Assembly: GCF_010671925.1 (NCBI RefSeq)
Contig: NZ_JAAHIH010000004.1
Coordinates: 62,001-126,000, forward strand
Direction of reading: 5' to 3'
DNA from: Moorena sp. SIOASIH
GTDB taxonomy: Bacteria; Cyanobacteriota; Cyanobacteriia; Cyanobacteriales; Coleofasciculaceae
DNA length: 64,000 nucleotides
The notes under the pieces: generated by a model
Seen by the model: only the letters and a program-made list of their open reading frames with translations
Told to the model about the DNA's origin: nothing
Databases searched by the model: none
Program-made: the position numbers and the translations under genes
In this document: piece by piece, positions 27,156-36,020 of the stretch
Layout of the letters: each line of letters opens with the position of its first letter
Position numbering within the stretch: the stretch's first letter is position 1

Positions 27156-27986
27156 ATGAAATTTAGACTAGGTTCGTTTATCCTGCTTCTGTGCCTATAT
27201 TTGCAGAGTTGTACTCAATCTCCTGAGGTCGGGTCTGGGCAACAAAAGCTAATCTTAACAGGAGCAAGTACTGTTGCTCCTTTAGTTTCAGCTTTGGGTA
27301 AAAGATTTGAAGAGCAAAATCCAGGGATTCGTATTGATGTACAAACGGGGGGTTCCTCTCGTGGACTAGCAGATGTACAACAAGGACTTTCTGATATTGG
27401 TATGGTTTCTCGGACTCTGACAGAAGATGAAGCCGTTGGGATGGAAGTTTTTGTGCTTGGACGGGATGGAATTAGCATCATTATTCATGGTGATAACCCC
27501 TTAACAGAAATCACTAGCAAACAGGTCAAAGCTATCAGCACTGGTCAAATCAAAAATTGGCAAAGCTTAAATAAAAATGATGCCCCGATCACCTTTGTCC
27601 ACAGAGCAGAAGGACACTCAACACTAAAGAAATTTCTGGAATACTTTGGAGTGAATAATTCAGAGGTGAAGGCGGATGTGATAATTGGGGATAATCAACA
27701 AGGCATAAAAACTGTTGCAGGTAATCCCAATGCTATTGGTTATGTCTCCATTGGTGCTGCTGAATATAGTATGCAGGAGGGTATATCCATCAAGCTTCTG
27801 GCACTGGATGGGGTTGAAGCAACCAGTGAAGCAGTCGCTAATGGCAGTTTTCCGTTGCTTCGGCAACTAACTCTGGTGACTAAAGGAAACCCCACTGGAT
27901 TAGCAAAGGAGTTCATCACATTTGTTCAGGGTGAAGACAATTATGATATCGTTCGGCTACAAAAATTTGTGCCCCCGAAAAATTGA
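27156..27986 (+). CDS. pstS: Phosphate ABC transporter, phosphate-binding lipoprotein
   Basis: First gene of a pstSCAB cluster. It binds phosphate outside the inner membrane and passes it to PstC/PstA. ATG 27156 gives a lipoprotein signal (FRLGSFILLLCLYLQSC, lipobox L-Q-S-C); the in-frame upstream start at 27135 is less likely. Phosphate-ligand regions are GASTVAPLVSALGKRF, TGGSSRGLADVQQG and HRAEGHSTLKKF (normally R-x-x-x-S-G-T). At 276 residues it is shorter than typical PstS and of the small PBP-like class. The gene overlaps pstC by 44 bp, indicating translational coupling. Phosphate-starvation control is expected, but no Pho box was clearly visible upstream. Confidence 0.9.
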   Translation: MKFRLGSFILLLCLYLQSCTQSPEVGSGQQKLILTGASTVAPLVSALGKRFEEQNPGIRIDVQTGGSSRGLADVQQGLSDIGMVSRTLTEDEAVGMEVFVLGRDGISIIIHGDNPLTEITSKQVKAISTGQIKNWQSLNKNDAPITFVHRAEGHSTLKKFLEYFGVNNSEVKADVIIGDNQQGIKTVAGNPNAIGYVSIGAAEYSMQEGISIKLLALDGVEATSEAVANGSFPLLRQLTLVTKGNPTGLAKEFITFVQGEDNYDIVRLQKFVPPKN

Positions 27987-28821
27987 TCGGGTTCTAGCTT
28001 GGACTGTACGAGGAATTGCTTCTGTGGTAGGTATACTCGTTGTGGTCATTACAGGGTTCTTGATCATTGAATCTTTACCAATTCTTGATGACATCGGGAT
28101 ATTAGCCTTTTTGACCGATGCTAGCTGGAGTCCCGCTCAAGGATTCTATAACCTCACCCCGATGTTGGTGGGTACCCTATTGGTGGTAACAGGAGCAGTG
28201 GTGCTAGCCGCTCCCGTTGGGATTTTGTCGGCTTTGTTCTGCCACTATTACGCTCCTCCTTTCCTAGCTAGTTTCTACCGTCGCTTACTGGAGTTAATGG
28301 CGGGATTTCCTGGAGTAATTTATGGACTTTGGGGACTGGTAGTGTTAGTGCCACTGATTAATCGCCTCCATCCACCAGGAACCAGTATACTAGCAGGAAT
28401 ACTAATGTTAGCTCTACTGATTATTCCTACCATTGCCCTCACCGTAGACGCTACTTTAGCAGAGATGAACCAAGTTTATTGGCAGGGAGCAGCTTCTCTA
28501 GGATTGTCCCGTTGGGGGACAATTTTGGGCATCATGCTACCCGCTGCGCGACTGGGGGTATTTACTGGCATTATCCTAGGGATTGGACGAGCTTTAGGGG
28601 AAACGATGCTGGTGTTAATGGTCTGTGGTAATGTGCCTCAGATTCCAGATACACTGTTCGATCCGATTCGGACTTTACCCGCTAACATTGCTTTGGAAAT
28701 GGCTTTTGCCCTGGGCAATCATCGTTCATCCCTGTTTGTAACTGGATTGTTGTTGCTGGCAGTGAGTCTGTTTCTGGCGCTCTTGGCAGAAGCGATCGCA
28801 GAAGAAAAACACATATACTAG
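27943..28821 (+). CDS. pstC: Phosphate ABC transporter permease
   Basis: About 292 residues from ATG 27943, with six hydrophobic segments: VLAWTVRGIASVVGILVVVI, then FYNLTPMLVGTLLVVTGAVV and so on. The permease EAA-type loop is GAASLGLSRWGTILGIMLPA, followed by GIGRALGETM, a PstC/PstA hallmark. It overlaps the pstS 3' end. An upstream in-frame start at 27922 is possible but would overlap further. It forms the channel with PstA. Confidence 0.9.
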   Translation: MISFGYKNLCPRKIDRVLAWTVRGIASVVGILVVVITGFLIIESLPILDDIGILAFLTDASWSPAQGFYNLTPMLVGTLLVVTGAVVLAAPVGILSALFCHYYAPPFLASFYRRLLELMAGFPGVIYGLWGLVVLVPLINRLHPPGTSILAGILMLALLIIPTIALTVDATLAEMNQVYWQGAASLGLSRWGTILGIMLPAARLGVFTGIILGIGRALGETMLVLMVCGNVPQIPDTLFDPIRTLPANIALEMAFALGNHRSSLFVTGLLLLAVSLFLALLAEAIAEEKHIY

Positions 28822-28880
28822 TAGAATTGCCTGTTAGTTGGGTCACCATCCCCTACTGAGTTATTGCACTGTTAGGTTCC

Positions 28881-29819
28881 ATGGCTCTGTTTTCTTCTAA
28901 CTCTCATGCTGCCCATTCGTCTAAAGGCTCTAAAAAACGGAAATTTTTGAGTGACTCTCGCCATCATCGGCATCGGAGCAAGATTGCTTATCGAGACCGA
29001 CTGTTGAGGATCATTGTCTGGTTCGTCGCTTTGTCCGTCGCAGCTAGTTTCGCGATAATTCTGGGGCATTTGGTTTGGTATGGATCTAGCCATTTATCTT
29101 GGGAGTTCCTGACCACAGACCCTCAAAATGCTGGTCGAGAAGGAGGTATTGCCTCGATATTGGTTTCAACGGCATTGATTTTAGGGGTTTGCCTAGCAGT
29201 AGCCCTCCCCCTGGGGTTGGGAACTGCCATCCTGTTAGCTGAATTTACCGCCACCAATAACTTATTTAGTCGGTTGGTGCGACGCAGTTTGGATATGTTG
29301 GCAGGAGTTCCTTCCATTGTCTTTGGTTTGTTTGGCAATGCCTTTTTCTGTGTTACCCTTGGTCTTGGCTTCTCTATCCTGTCTGGAGGATTGACCTTGG
29401 CCTGTATGGTGCTGCCGATCTTGATTCGTTCCATTGAGGAAGGGCTGCGGGCTGTTCCTGAAGAATACCGTTTGGGGGCTGCATCCTTGGGAATCTCACG
29501 GACTAGTACCCTCATACATCTACTGTTACCTGCTGCTGTTCCCAGTTTAGTAGCAGGCTTAATTTTGGGAGTTGGGAGGGTAATCGCTGAAACAGCGGCG
29601 TTGATTTACACCAGTGGCTATGTCGATCGCACACCCACCTCTTTATTTGATTCTGGAAGGGCGTTGTCGTTGCATATTTATGAGCTATCCATGAATGTCC
29701 CTGGGGGGGATGATAATGCCTATGCCTCGGCTGTGATATTAGTTATATTTATCCTGTTGATCAATACCACAGCGATTTACCTAGGGAAGCAATGGCATGA
29801 TCGCAGTCTTCAGCAGTAA
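28881..29819 (+). CDS. pstA: Phosphate ABC transporter permease
   Basis: 312 residues. A charged, Lys/Arg/His-rich N-terminal extension (about 1-45) precedes the first membrane helix. Then come the permease helices with GGIASILVSTALILGVCLAV, LDMLAGVPSIVFGLFGNAFF, the EAA loop LGAASLGISRTSTLIHLLLP and GVGRVIAETAALIYTSG. The end SMNVPGGDDNAYASAVIL is typical of PstA. It lies 59 bp after pstC and 22 bp before pstB, in one operon. Confidence 0.9.
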   Translation: MALFSSNSHAAHSSKGSKKRKFLSDSRHHRHRSKIAYRDRLLRIIVWFVALSVAASFAIILGHLVWYGSSHLSWEFLTTDPQNAGREGGIASILVSTALILGVCLAVALPLGLGTAILLAEFTATNNLFSRLVRRSLDMLAGVPSIVFGLFGNAFFCVTLGLGFSILSGGLTLACMVLPILIRSIEEGLRAVPEEYRLGAASLGISRTSTLIHLLLPAAVPSLVAGLILGVGRVIAETAALIYTSGYVDRTPTSLFDSGRALSLHIYELSMNVPGGDDNAYASAVILVIFILLINTTAIYLGKQWHDRSLQQ

Positions 29820-29841
29820 AAATGTATCATAACTAACATTA

Positions 29842-30666
29842 ATGAGTCAGTTTTCATCCCAGGCAAAACCAGTCATTTCTCCTCCTATGGACAACTGGGG
29901 CTTTCCTAGCTTATCCACGGATCGGCTCAGTTTATACTATGGTTCGAAACAGGCACTAGAGGATATCACCCTGTCAATTCCACAGGGTTCTATCACTGCC
30001 TTGATTGGCCCATCTGGTTGTGGCAAGACCAGCTTTTTGTATTGTCTCAATCGCTTAATCGATCTGATCCCCAACTGCCTAGTTTATGGTAAGGTTTGGT
30101 TGGGTGATTCAAATATTCTTCACCCTAAAACTGATACTATCGCTCTCCGCCGTCGGATTGGGACGGTTTTGCAGAAACCAAATCCTTTCCCATTCTCAAT
30201 CTGGAAAAATATTGCTTTTCCGTTGAAAGAGCATGGTATTATAGACCGTCGTCAAATTAATGGAATTGTTGAGAGGGTGCTCAAAAATGTTAAGCTCTGG
30301 GACGAAGTCAAAGATAGGCTGACAGCCTCAGCATTGCGCCTCTCGGGAGGCCAAAAACAACGTCTTTGCATAGCCCGTACCCTCGCCTTGGCTCCAGAAA
30401 TTATTTTGATGGATGAGCCTTGTAGTGCCCTAGACCCCATTTCTAGTGGGGTTGTCGAAGACTTGATTGCTAGTTTGCGGGGGAAATACACTGTGGTGAT
30501 TGTCACCCACAACCTGGCTCAAGCTCGACGGATTGCAGACTATGTGGCGTTATTCTGGGTTCAGTCTGGCTCTGGACGCTTAATTGAATTTGGCCCAGTC
30601 GAGCAAATCTTCCAGAATCCCCAACATTCCATTACAGCAGAATACATCAATGGTCAGCGTGGATAA
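29842..30666 (+). CDS. pstB: Phosphate ABC transporter ATP-binding protein
   Basis: 274 residues. Walker A is GPSGCGKTS, the Q-loop region is VLQKPNPFPFSIWKNI (the PstB-type QKPNPFP), the signature is LSGGQKQRLCIARTLA, Walker B is IILMDEPCSALDP and the switch His is in VTHNLAQARRIAD. It powers the PstCA channel. No phoU follows; the next gene is a methyltransferase. Confidence 0.95.
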   Translation: MSQFSSQAKPVISPPMDNWGFPSLSTDRLSLYYGSKQALEDITLSIPQGSITALIGPSGCGKTSFLYCLNRLIDLIPNCLVYGKVWLGDSNILHPKTDTIALRRRIGTVLQKPNPFPFSIWKNIAFPLKEHGIIDRRQINGIVERVLKNVKLWDEVKDRLTASALRLSGGQKQRLCIARTLALAPEIILMDEPCSALDPISSGVVEDLIASLRGKYTVVIVTHNLAQARRIADYVALFWVQSGSGRLIEFGPVEQIFQNPQHSITAEYINGQRG

Positions 30667-30708
30667 GGGAATCCTACCACACACTAAGAATCCCAAAGGC
30701 TAATTGTA

Positions 30709-31392
30709 ATGAACCAAAATTTACAACTATCCACAGACAACTACTATTCCCAGCCCCGGGAGCAAGGTAAAAGTATTTACACTATCTGGGAAGAAGGAAA
30801 AGCCTATAAAGACTCGATCACACCGACAACTTACGACACCAACTACCGAGAATTCATTACCAATAAAATTGAATCCTTGCTTAACTACGAAGTCACTAGC
30901 AATATCTTAAGTATTGGGAGTGGCAACGCTTTTGTTGAAAGCGATTTACATAAAAAAGGCTATAACGTCATAGCCAATGATGTTAATGAAGATGCCATTG
31001 AAATTGCTCGAAACAAAGGATTGCCCGTGGTTTTTGCTGATGTAAATCAGTGGGAACCGGAACAAAAAAATTTTGATTTAATTTACTGTGATGGGGTGGT
31101 TGGACACTTATACAAACCAGAAGTGGGTTTAACTAAGCTCTTCAGTCGTTTACGAGATTGGTTAGTGTCTAAACAGGGTATTCTTCTGATTTCTAATGAT
31201 GCAGCAGTGATCAACGCTCCTGTACATCCTCACCCAAGAGTGAAAGGCTTTTATTGGTTTTCGGCAGATTATTTGCGTTCGGAGTTACTTAGCGCTGGTT
31301 TTGAAGCCGTTGAGAACGAAAATTTCATCTATCACCGTCCCCTTACAGGAGAAAAAGAACGGTTGATTTTAGAAGCGCAAGTCAGAAGTTAG
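30709..31392 (+). CDS. Class I SAM-dependent methyltransferase
   Basis: 227 residues. Motif I is ILSIGSGNAFVESDL (about 64-78), motif II is VIANDVNEDAIEIA and the post-motif is FDLIYCDGVVGHLY. No substrate-specific signature is evident. It begins 42 bp after pstB and might be read through from the pst operon, but its content fits better with the biosynthetic island that follows. Confidence 0.8.
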   Translation: MNQNLQLSTDNYYSQPREQGKSIYTIWEEGKAYKDSITPTTYDTNYREFITNKIESLLNYEVTSNILSIGSGNAFVESDLHKKGYNVIANDVNEDAIEIARNKGLPVVFADVNQWEPEQKNFDLIYCDGVVGHLYKPEVGLTKLFSRLRDWLVSKQGILLISNDAAVINAPVHPHPRVKGFYWFSADYLRSELLSAGFEAVENENFIYHRPLTGEKERLILEAQVRS

Positions 31393-31465
31393 AAGTCAGA
31401 AGTCAAAAGTAAGCTATGACTAAGAGGATATCTGAAAAGTTTTTTGATACTGAATTTTGCCCCCC

Positions 31466-31600
31466 TAGGGCGTGTTTTCAAAGTTTTCCGCAAGATTATG
31501 ATCCCCCCCAGCCCCCCTTAAAAAAGGGGGGAGCCATACTCAAAGTCCCCCTTTTTTAAGGGGGATAATGGGGGATCTCCAAGTTTGAAGACACGCCCTA
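31466..31600. mobile_element. Miniature inverted-repeat element (MITE), 135 bp
   Basis: Terminal inverted repeats are TAGGGCGTGTTTTCAAA on the left and the complement TAGGGCGTGTCTTCAAA on the right (one mismatch in 17), with TA at both outer ends. The interior holds two further palindromes, ccccccttaaaaaagggggg and cccccttttttaaggggg. There is no coding capacity; a TA target site would suggest mobilisation by an IS630/mariner-like transposase. Confidence 0.75.
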
Positions 31601-31720
31601 GCCCCCCAATTCTGGGGGGAACAAGAATCAATTTGCTTCTAAAAGTCCCCCGAGCGAGGGATTGCTCGCTCGGGTGATTTAGGGGGCTGCGTAGTGGTAT
31701 AATGCTGGATTAGTTCAGTT
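31601..31720. other. C/G-run spacer with gagcgagggattgctcgctc hairpin
   Basis: Contains the perfect stem gagcga/tcgctc in cgagcgagggattgctcgctcg, then gggggct shortly before the ATG at 31721. It could be a terminator for the upstream gene, but there is no T run. Confidence 0.4.
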
Positions 31721-32506
31721 ATGGATTTAGGACTACAAGGCAAAATTGCTTTAGTGACGGCATCGAGTCGAGGCATGGGTAGAGCGATCGCAGAGGGCTT
31801 GGCCGCTGAAGGGTGTCAGGTGATTATTTGCGGTAGAGATAAGGATAACTTACTCAAGGCTGCCCAGCAAATAGAAGCCAAGACGGGACAAGTCATTACA
31901 CCTATCCCAGTGGATCTTGAGCAACAAGATAGTATCTCCCAATTGCTAACGGGCATTACCAATCAATTTTCCACCATTGATATTGTCGTCAATAACGCAG
32001 GTGGTATGCCCTACAAGCGCCACTATGAACTAAACCAGGAGGATTGGCAGCAATCATTCGATCTCACCTTTATGAGTCAGGTGACTATAGCTGAAGCCTT
32101 ACTCCCTTTGATGAAAAAACAGTCTTGGGGTAGGATTATTTTTGTGACTTCAGTAGCAGCAAAACAGCCAGGTATGCTGATTGCCCATTCCCAACGAGCA
32201 AGTGTTGTCGCCTATGCTAAAACCCTTGCTAATGAATTGGGGCAGCATAACATTCTGGTTAATAGTATCTGCCCTTCTTTTGCAGTTACGGATAAGTTCT
32301 ATGAAGTGGCTGATGAAGTAGCTAAGAGACAGGGTAGTTCTCGGGAACAAGTGATCCAGCAATGGATGAAAAGTGTTCCCCTCCGTCGCCCTGCAACTGC
32401 TGAAGAAGTGGCTAATTTAGCAGTATTTCTGGCTTCGGAAAAAGCGAGTTATATCACTGGAACCTGTATTCAAGTTGATGGGGGATTTGTGAAAAGTTTG
32501 TTTTAA
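31721..32506 (+). CDS. Short-chain dehydrogenase/reductase family protein, non-canonical active site
   Basis: 261 residues. The Rossmann motif is TASSRGMGRAIAEG, followed by the NNAG segment VVNNAGGMPYKRHY. The end SYITGTCIQVDGGFVKSLF is typical of FabG-like enzymes. The usual catalytic Ser-x12-Tyr-x3-Lys is not present: after TSVAAKQPG the Tyr/Lys positions fall in AHSQRASVVAYAKTL, as in the divergent SDR subgroup that keeps S-x-x-R instead. It is probably an NAD(P)-dependent oxidoreductase of unknown substrate. Confidence 0.85.
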   Translation: MDLGLQGKIALVTASSRGMGRAIAEGLAAEGCQVIICGRDKDNLLKAAQQIEAKTGQVITPIPVDLEQQDSISQLLTGITNQFSTIDIVVNNAGGMPYKRHYELNQEDWQQSFDLTFMSQVTIAEALLPLMKKQSWGRIIFVTSVAAKQPGMLIAHSQRASVVAYAKTLANELGQHNILVNSICPSFAVTDKFYEVADEVAKRQGSSREQVIQQWMKSVPLRRPATAEEVANLAVFLASEKASYITGTCIQVDGGFVKSLF

Positions 32507-32819
32507 TTAGGTTTTAGGGATTTTAGGTTCAACAATAAATCTAAAATTCACTAAAAAAATGGATATATAGCAATCCTAAATCAGTTGTAAAATATGCAAA
32601 ATCTGAAATTGCTGCTGGGCAAGGGTTATAGCGATAGCTTCGGCAACTATATTTTACGAATCATTTAGGACTGCTATATTAAGTTTATTAACTTTTTAGA
32701 TCAAGTTAATTATTTGGTATGATACTGTGAAATAGGATAGACAGTCACAGTTAACCTGCCAGAAAGAGATCACAAGAGGCTGTTTTGGTATAATCTCTGC
32801 ACAGTACTTAAGATTAGTT
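32507..32819. other. Intergenic region before the glycan island
   Basis: AT rich. A copy of atatagcaatcctaaatcag appears at about 32565 and its partial complement gaatcatttaggactgctat at about 32657, so it is likely another inverted-end element. No gene was seen. Confidence 0.5.
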
Positions 32820-33896
32820 GTGAAAGATAACTTCAGTTTTGAACAGAGTGAATTAACCACACACCAAAGCTATGACCAAAGCTATGAGGAATTGTTGGGT
32901 GCTTGTCAGCAGCAGCTCGAATTAGAACCTAGTAATCCAGATACCTATATCGCTTTAGGAGACTTGCTTCGACAACACCCAAACCAATTAGAAGAAGCTT
33001 TAGAAGCTTATCAAAAAGCAATTAATTTAACGTCTAGCCACAATACCTCAGCCTATCGAGGAATTAAGAAGGTGATCAAGCAGGCTGCCTCTGTTGCTAA
33101 AATTAATCAACCGCCCTATGAAAAAATTATTTTACATACAGCAATAGGTGGTCTTTGCAACCGTTTGCGGATCTTATGTTCTTACCTTTGCCTGAGCTAC
33201 TTTTGGGATATTCCCTTATTTCTGTGCTGGTATCCTGAAGATGCTTGTAACTGTTATTTCCAGGAGCTGTTTGAACCTGTCTGTGCCACTATATCTCCTC
33301 AATCAATGGTACAACTTTTTACTAGGGAAAATTGTGCCCAAACATTATACGTATATTTAGATAAGAATGCCTACATAGGCATGAATGTCTATGAAAGATA
33401 TCTTAAGGAAAATCTAGATCGTGAGACATTTAGAAGGCAGTACCTAGAATTTGTTAGGAAATTAAAACCTAAACAAGACTTACTTCAATCTATAGAGAAA
33501 TTTAAACAACAGCATTGGACAGATAATATCATTGGTCTACATATTAGACGCACGGACTTATTTAACCATCTAAAGTACAAACAGCTAGAATCAAATTTTT
33601 CTTCGGATGAGATGTTTATTAGCGCAATAGAAATGGAAATATCTAATGGCTGCTCCAAGTTTTTTTTGGCTACAGATAATCAAACAACCCAAAAAATTAT
33701 CTACCATAAATTTCCCCAAAAAATTATTAGCTATTGTCAAGCTTTCAATAGTGAAAATAAACGTCAAACAACTGTTAAAAATGCTGTAATAGATCTATAC
33801 TTGCTTTCTAATTGCCAAAAAATAATCGGTTCTTACTACTCCAGTTTTAGCGAATATGCTGCTGATTTAGGCAATATTCCTTTAATGTACCCCTAA
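32820..33896 (+). CDS. TPR-domain protein fused to a fucosyltransferase-like glycosyltransferase
   Basis: 358 residues from a GTG start. Residues about 20-90 form TPR helices (ELEPSNPDTYIALGDLLRQ and LEEALEAYQKAINLT). The C-terminal 260 residues carry AIGGLCNRLRILCSYLCLSY, a nucleotide-sugar-type N-R-L-R motif, and IIGLHIRRTDLF, the H-x-R-R-x-D signature of alpha-1,2/1,6/O-fucosyltransferases, followed by the FFLATDNQ and GSYYSSFSEYA strands. It therefore probably moves a 6-deoxyhexose from a GDP-sugar; donor and acceptor are unknown. First gene of the island, 4 bp before the next. Confidence 0.7.
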   Translation: MKDNFSFEQSELTTHQSYDQSYEELLGACQQQLELEPSNPDTYIALGDLLRQHPNQLEEALEAYQKAINLTSSHNTSAYRGIKKVIKQAASVAKINQPPYEKIILHTAIGGLCNRLRILCSYLCLSYFWDIPLFLCWYPEDACNCYFQELFEPVCATISPQSMVQLFTRENCAQTLYVYLDKNAYIGMNVYERYLKENLDRETFRRQYLEFVRKLKPKQDLLQSIEKFKQQHWTDNIIGLHIRRTDLFNHLKYKQLESNFSSDEMFISAIEMEISNGCSKFFLATDNQTTQKIIYHKFPQKIISYCQAFNSENKRQTTVKNAVIDLYLLSNCQKIIGSYYSSFSEYAADLGNIPLMYP

Positions 33897-33900
33897 GGTA

Positions 33901-34536
33901 ATGATTATTTCTCACAAGTACCAATTCATTTTTATAAAAACAACCAAAACTGCTGGAACAAGCATCGAAATCGCTTTATCTAAATTTTGTGGTAGCGAAG
34001 ACATTATCACCCCGATTTATCCAGAAGAAGAAATGAGGACACAATTGGGCTATCGAGGTGCTCAAAACTATCAAGCTGATGGTTTCTATAATCATATTCA
34101 TGCTGCGGAGATCAAAAAGTTGATTGGAGATGAGGTCTGGAACAGCTACTACAAGTTTTGTTTCGAGAGAAATCCTTGGGATCGTTTTGTATCCTATTAC
34201 TATTGGCGTTATCAACTAGAACCACGTCCAACTATTGCTGAGTTTTTAGAGTCAGAGTTCAAACCTCTGTTTTTCCTGAGGAGGACGGGGTTTAAATTGT
34301 ATACTATTGAGGGAGAGATCGCAGTAGATAGAATTTGTCTTTATGAGAATCTCAATGAAGAATTAGAACAATTAAGGATTCGATTAGGGCTACCTGAAAC
34401 CTTACAATTGCCTAGAGCTAAATCTTCTACCAGAAAAGATCAGCGAAGCTATCGCGAAATTTTAGACGAAAATACCCAAAAACTAATCCGAGAGACTTTT
34501 AGTAAAGAAATTAGCATGTTTGGTTATGCTCTGTAA
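33901..34536 (+). CDS. Sulfotransferase-family protein (Sulfotransfer_2 type)
   Basis: 211 residues. The 5'-phosphosulfate-binding loop is FIKTTKTAGTSIEIALSKF (a K-T-A-G-T-S variant of the P-loop-like motif) and the 3'-phosphate site is CFERNPWDRFVSYYYWRYQ. This architecture is that of Golgi-type carbohydrate sulfotransferases that use PAPS. It starts 4 bp after the TPR/fucosyltransferase-like gene and its end overlaps the next gene, so they are co-translated. Confidence 0.85.
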   Translation: MIISHKYQFIFIKTTKTAGTSIEIALSKFCGSEDIITPIYPEEEMRTQLGYRGAQNYQADGFYNHIHAAEIKKLIGDEVWNSYYKFCFERNPWDRFVSYYYWRYQLEPRPTIAEFLESEFKPLFFLRRTGFKLYTIEGEIAVDRICLYENLNEELEQLRIRLGLPETLQLPRAKSSTRKDQRSYREILDENTQKLIRETFSKEISMFGYAL

Positions 34537-35176
34537 CGATTTCCAATGTGTTTTTGTTCATATCCCCAAAGTGGCTGGAGAAAGCATTGAGGGTTTTTTT
34601 TCTAGCTTGCTTGGTGTCACCAGAGAGATGTTGCTGCTTAGATCTAATAGAGATCCGAAACTAGGCCCGGAGCAGCTCTCCCATCTAACAGCACAAGAAT
34701 ATGTTAGGTTTGGGCATATGACAGCAGAACAATTCAAGTCTTATTATAAATTTTCTTTTGTCCGAAATCCTTGGAAACGATTAGCATCTGAATATATTTT
34801 TAAAAGATATATAGACAAATTTGAGTTTAAGGACTTTGTTTTTAACAATTTCCCCAAACCAGATGATTATAGTGATGCCTCTCGACATGTCTTACCGCAG
34901 TATGATTTCCTTTATGACTCTCAAGGAAATCTTTTGGTCGATTTTGTGGGCAGATTTGAGAACCTGCAAGCAGATTTTAATATTGTCTGCCAAAAGCTGG
35001 GAATAAAAGAGACTCAACTTCCTCATCTGAATTCAAATAAACAAAACAAGATTGTGAAGGGGTACAAACAGGAGTACAAACCTTATTTGGAGTATTATGA
35101 TGATGAAACGAAAGAATTTGTAGGAAAAATTTATAAAAAGGATATTGAAACTTTTGGCTATAGGTTTACCGATTAA
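34526..35176 (+). CDS. Sulfotransferase-family protein (Sulfotransfer_2 type)
   Basis: About 216 residues. ATG 34526 overlaps the previous stop by 11 bp; a TTG six bases upstream is the alternative. PAPS motifs are FVHIPKVAGESIEGFFSSL and FSFVRNPWKRLASEYIF. Similar size and motif order to 33901-34536 suggest an old tandem duplication with strong divergence. The substrate is unknown. A small palindrome with a T run follows at 35291-35312. Confidence 0.85.
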   Translation: MLCNDFQCVFVHIPKVAGESIEGFFSSLLGVTREMLLLRSNRDPKLGPEQLSHLTAQEYVRFGHMTAEQFKSYYKFSFVRNPWKRLASEYIFKRYIDKFEFKDFVFNNFPKPDDYSDASRHVLPQYDFLYDSQGNLLVDFVGRFENLQADFNIVCQKLGIKETQLPHLNSNKQNKIVKGYKQEYKPYLEYYDDETKEFVGKIYKKDIETFGYRFTD

Positions 35177-35290
35177 TAATTAACTATTTGAGTTTTATTA
35201 AGCTGTCAGATATCTAAATTGCACAATTAGCTATAGAATATACAGACGGTGGTAAGCTTATTGATATAAGTGTTTCATAGATAATAAATT

Positions 35291-35312
35291 GTCTCCGGAG
35301 ACGTTTTTTTTT
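35291..35312 (+). terminator. Short palindrome with T run
   Basis: GTCTCCGGAGAC followed by gttttttttt. The stem is only four or five pairs after allowing a loop, so it is a weak terminator call. The rest of 35177-35419 has no gene. Confidence 0.4.
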
Positions 35313-35419
35313 GCAGGTAGGTAAAATTTTTTGCTATAATTAACCTACTAACTCCATAACTAGCAATAAGGTGCTCAACCGGTTGCCCACCTGTAGTATT
35401 TTGAAATTATTTGTAAAAC

Positions 35420-35974
35420 ATGCCCATCCAATTTGATTTAGCCAAATATCTTAACCCTATATTTGTTGAAACCGGAACCTATAAGGGTCACGGAATTGCT
35501 GCTGCTTTAGCATCAGGCTTTACCAAAATCTACAGTATTGAAGTTTCTCAAGAGTTTTACGAGCAATCGGTACAACGATTTAAATCAGAAATTGCTCAAG
35601 GAACTGTAGAAATCATCTTAGGAGACTCATTATCTTGTTTAGCAGAGGTAATTCAGACCATCGACTGTCAAATAACCTTCTGGTTAGATGCTCACGAGAC
35701 ACTGGGTTATCAGGGTAAAAAGTCTTGCCCCCTGTACGAGGAACTTGATGCGATCGCTAATCATCCCATAAAAAACCATACCATCCTAATTGATGATCTG
35801 CGTCTACTATCACAACAAGGTTGGGGTGAATCAGTTGTCAAAGATGACATCATTGAAAAGCTTAAACAAATCAATCATAATTACTCCCTGAGCTATGAAA
35901 ATGGTAAAATAGAAAATGATGTTTTAGTGGCTCTTGCTGATACCTCCCTGGCTGTGGGTGCTGATTTAAAGTGA
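35420..35974 (+). CDS. Methyltransferase-like protein (class I fold)
   Basis: 184 residues. A glycine-rich motif FVETGTYKGHGIAAALASGF (about 15-34) is followed by IYSIEVSQEFYEQSVQRF (acidic loop) and VEIILGDSLSCLAEV. Then come FWLDAHE and ILIDDLRLL, the pattern of small FkbM-like or class I SAM methyltransferase folds. It has no specific catalytic signature. It lies between sulfotransferase genes, 46 bp before the next start, so it is part of the island. Confidence 0.65.
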   Translation: MPIQFDLAKYLNPIFVETGTYKGHGIAAALASGFTKIYSIEVSQEFYEQSVQRFKSEIAQGTVEIILGDSLSCLAEVIQTIDCQITFWLDAHETLGYQGKKSCPLYEELDAIANHPIKNHTILIDDLRLLSQQGWGESVVKDDIIEKLKQINHNYSLSYENGKIENDVLVALADTSLAVGADLK

Positions 35975-36020
35975 TTTAAAGTAACTATTGATCATAAGCA
36001 AAAATTCATTTTTGTTGAAC

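Noticed and set aside
27050..27156. Pho box upstream of pstS
   Set aside because: No convincing set of three direct 8-bp repeats could be read in this stretch.
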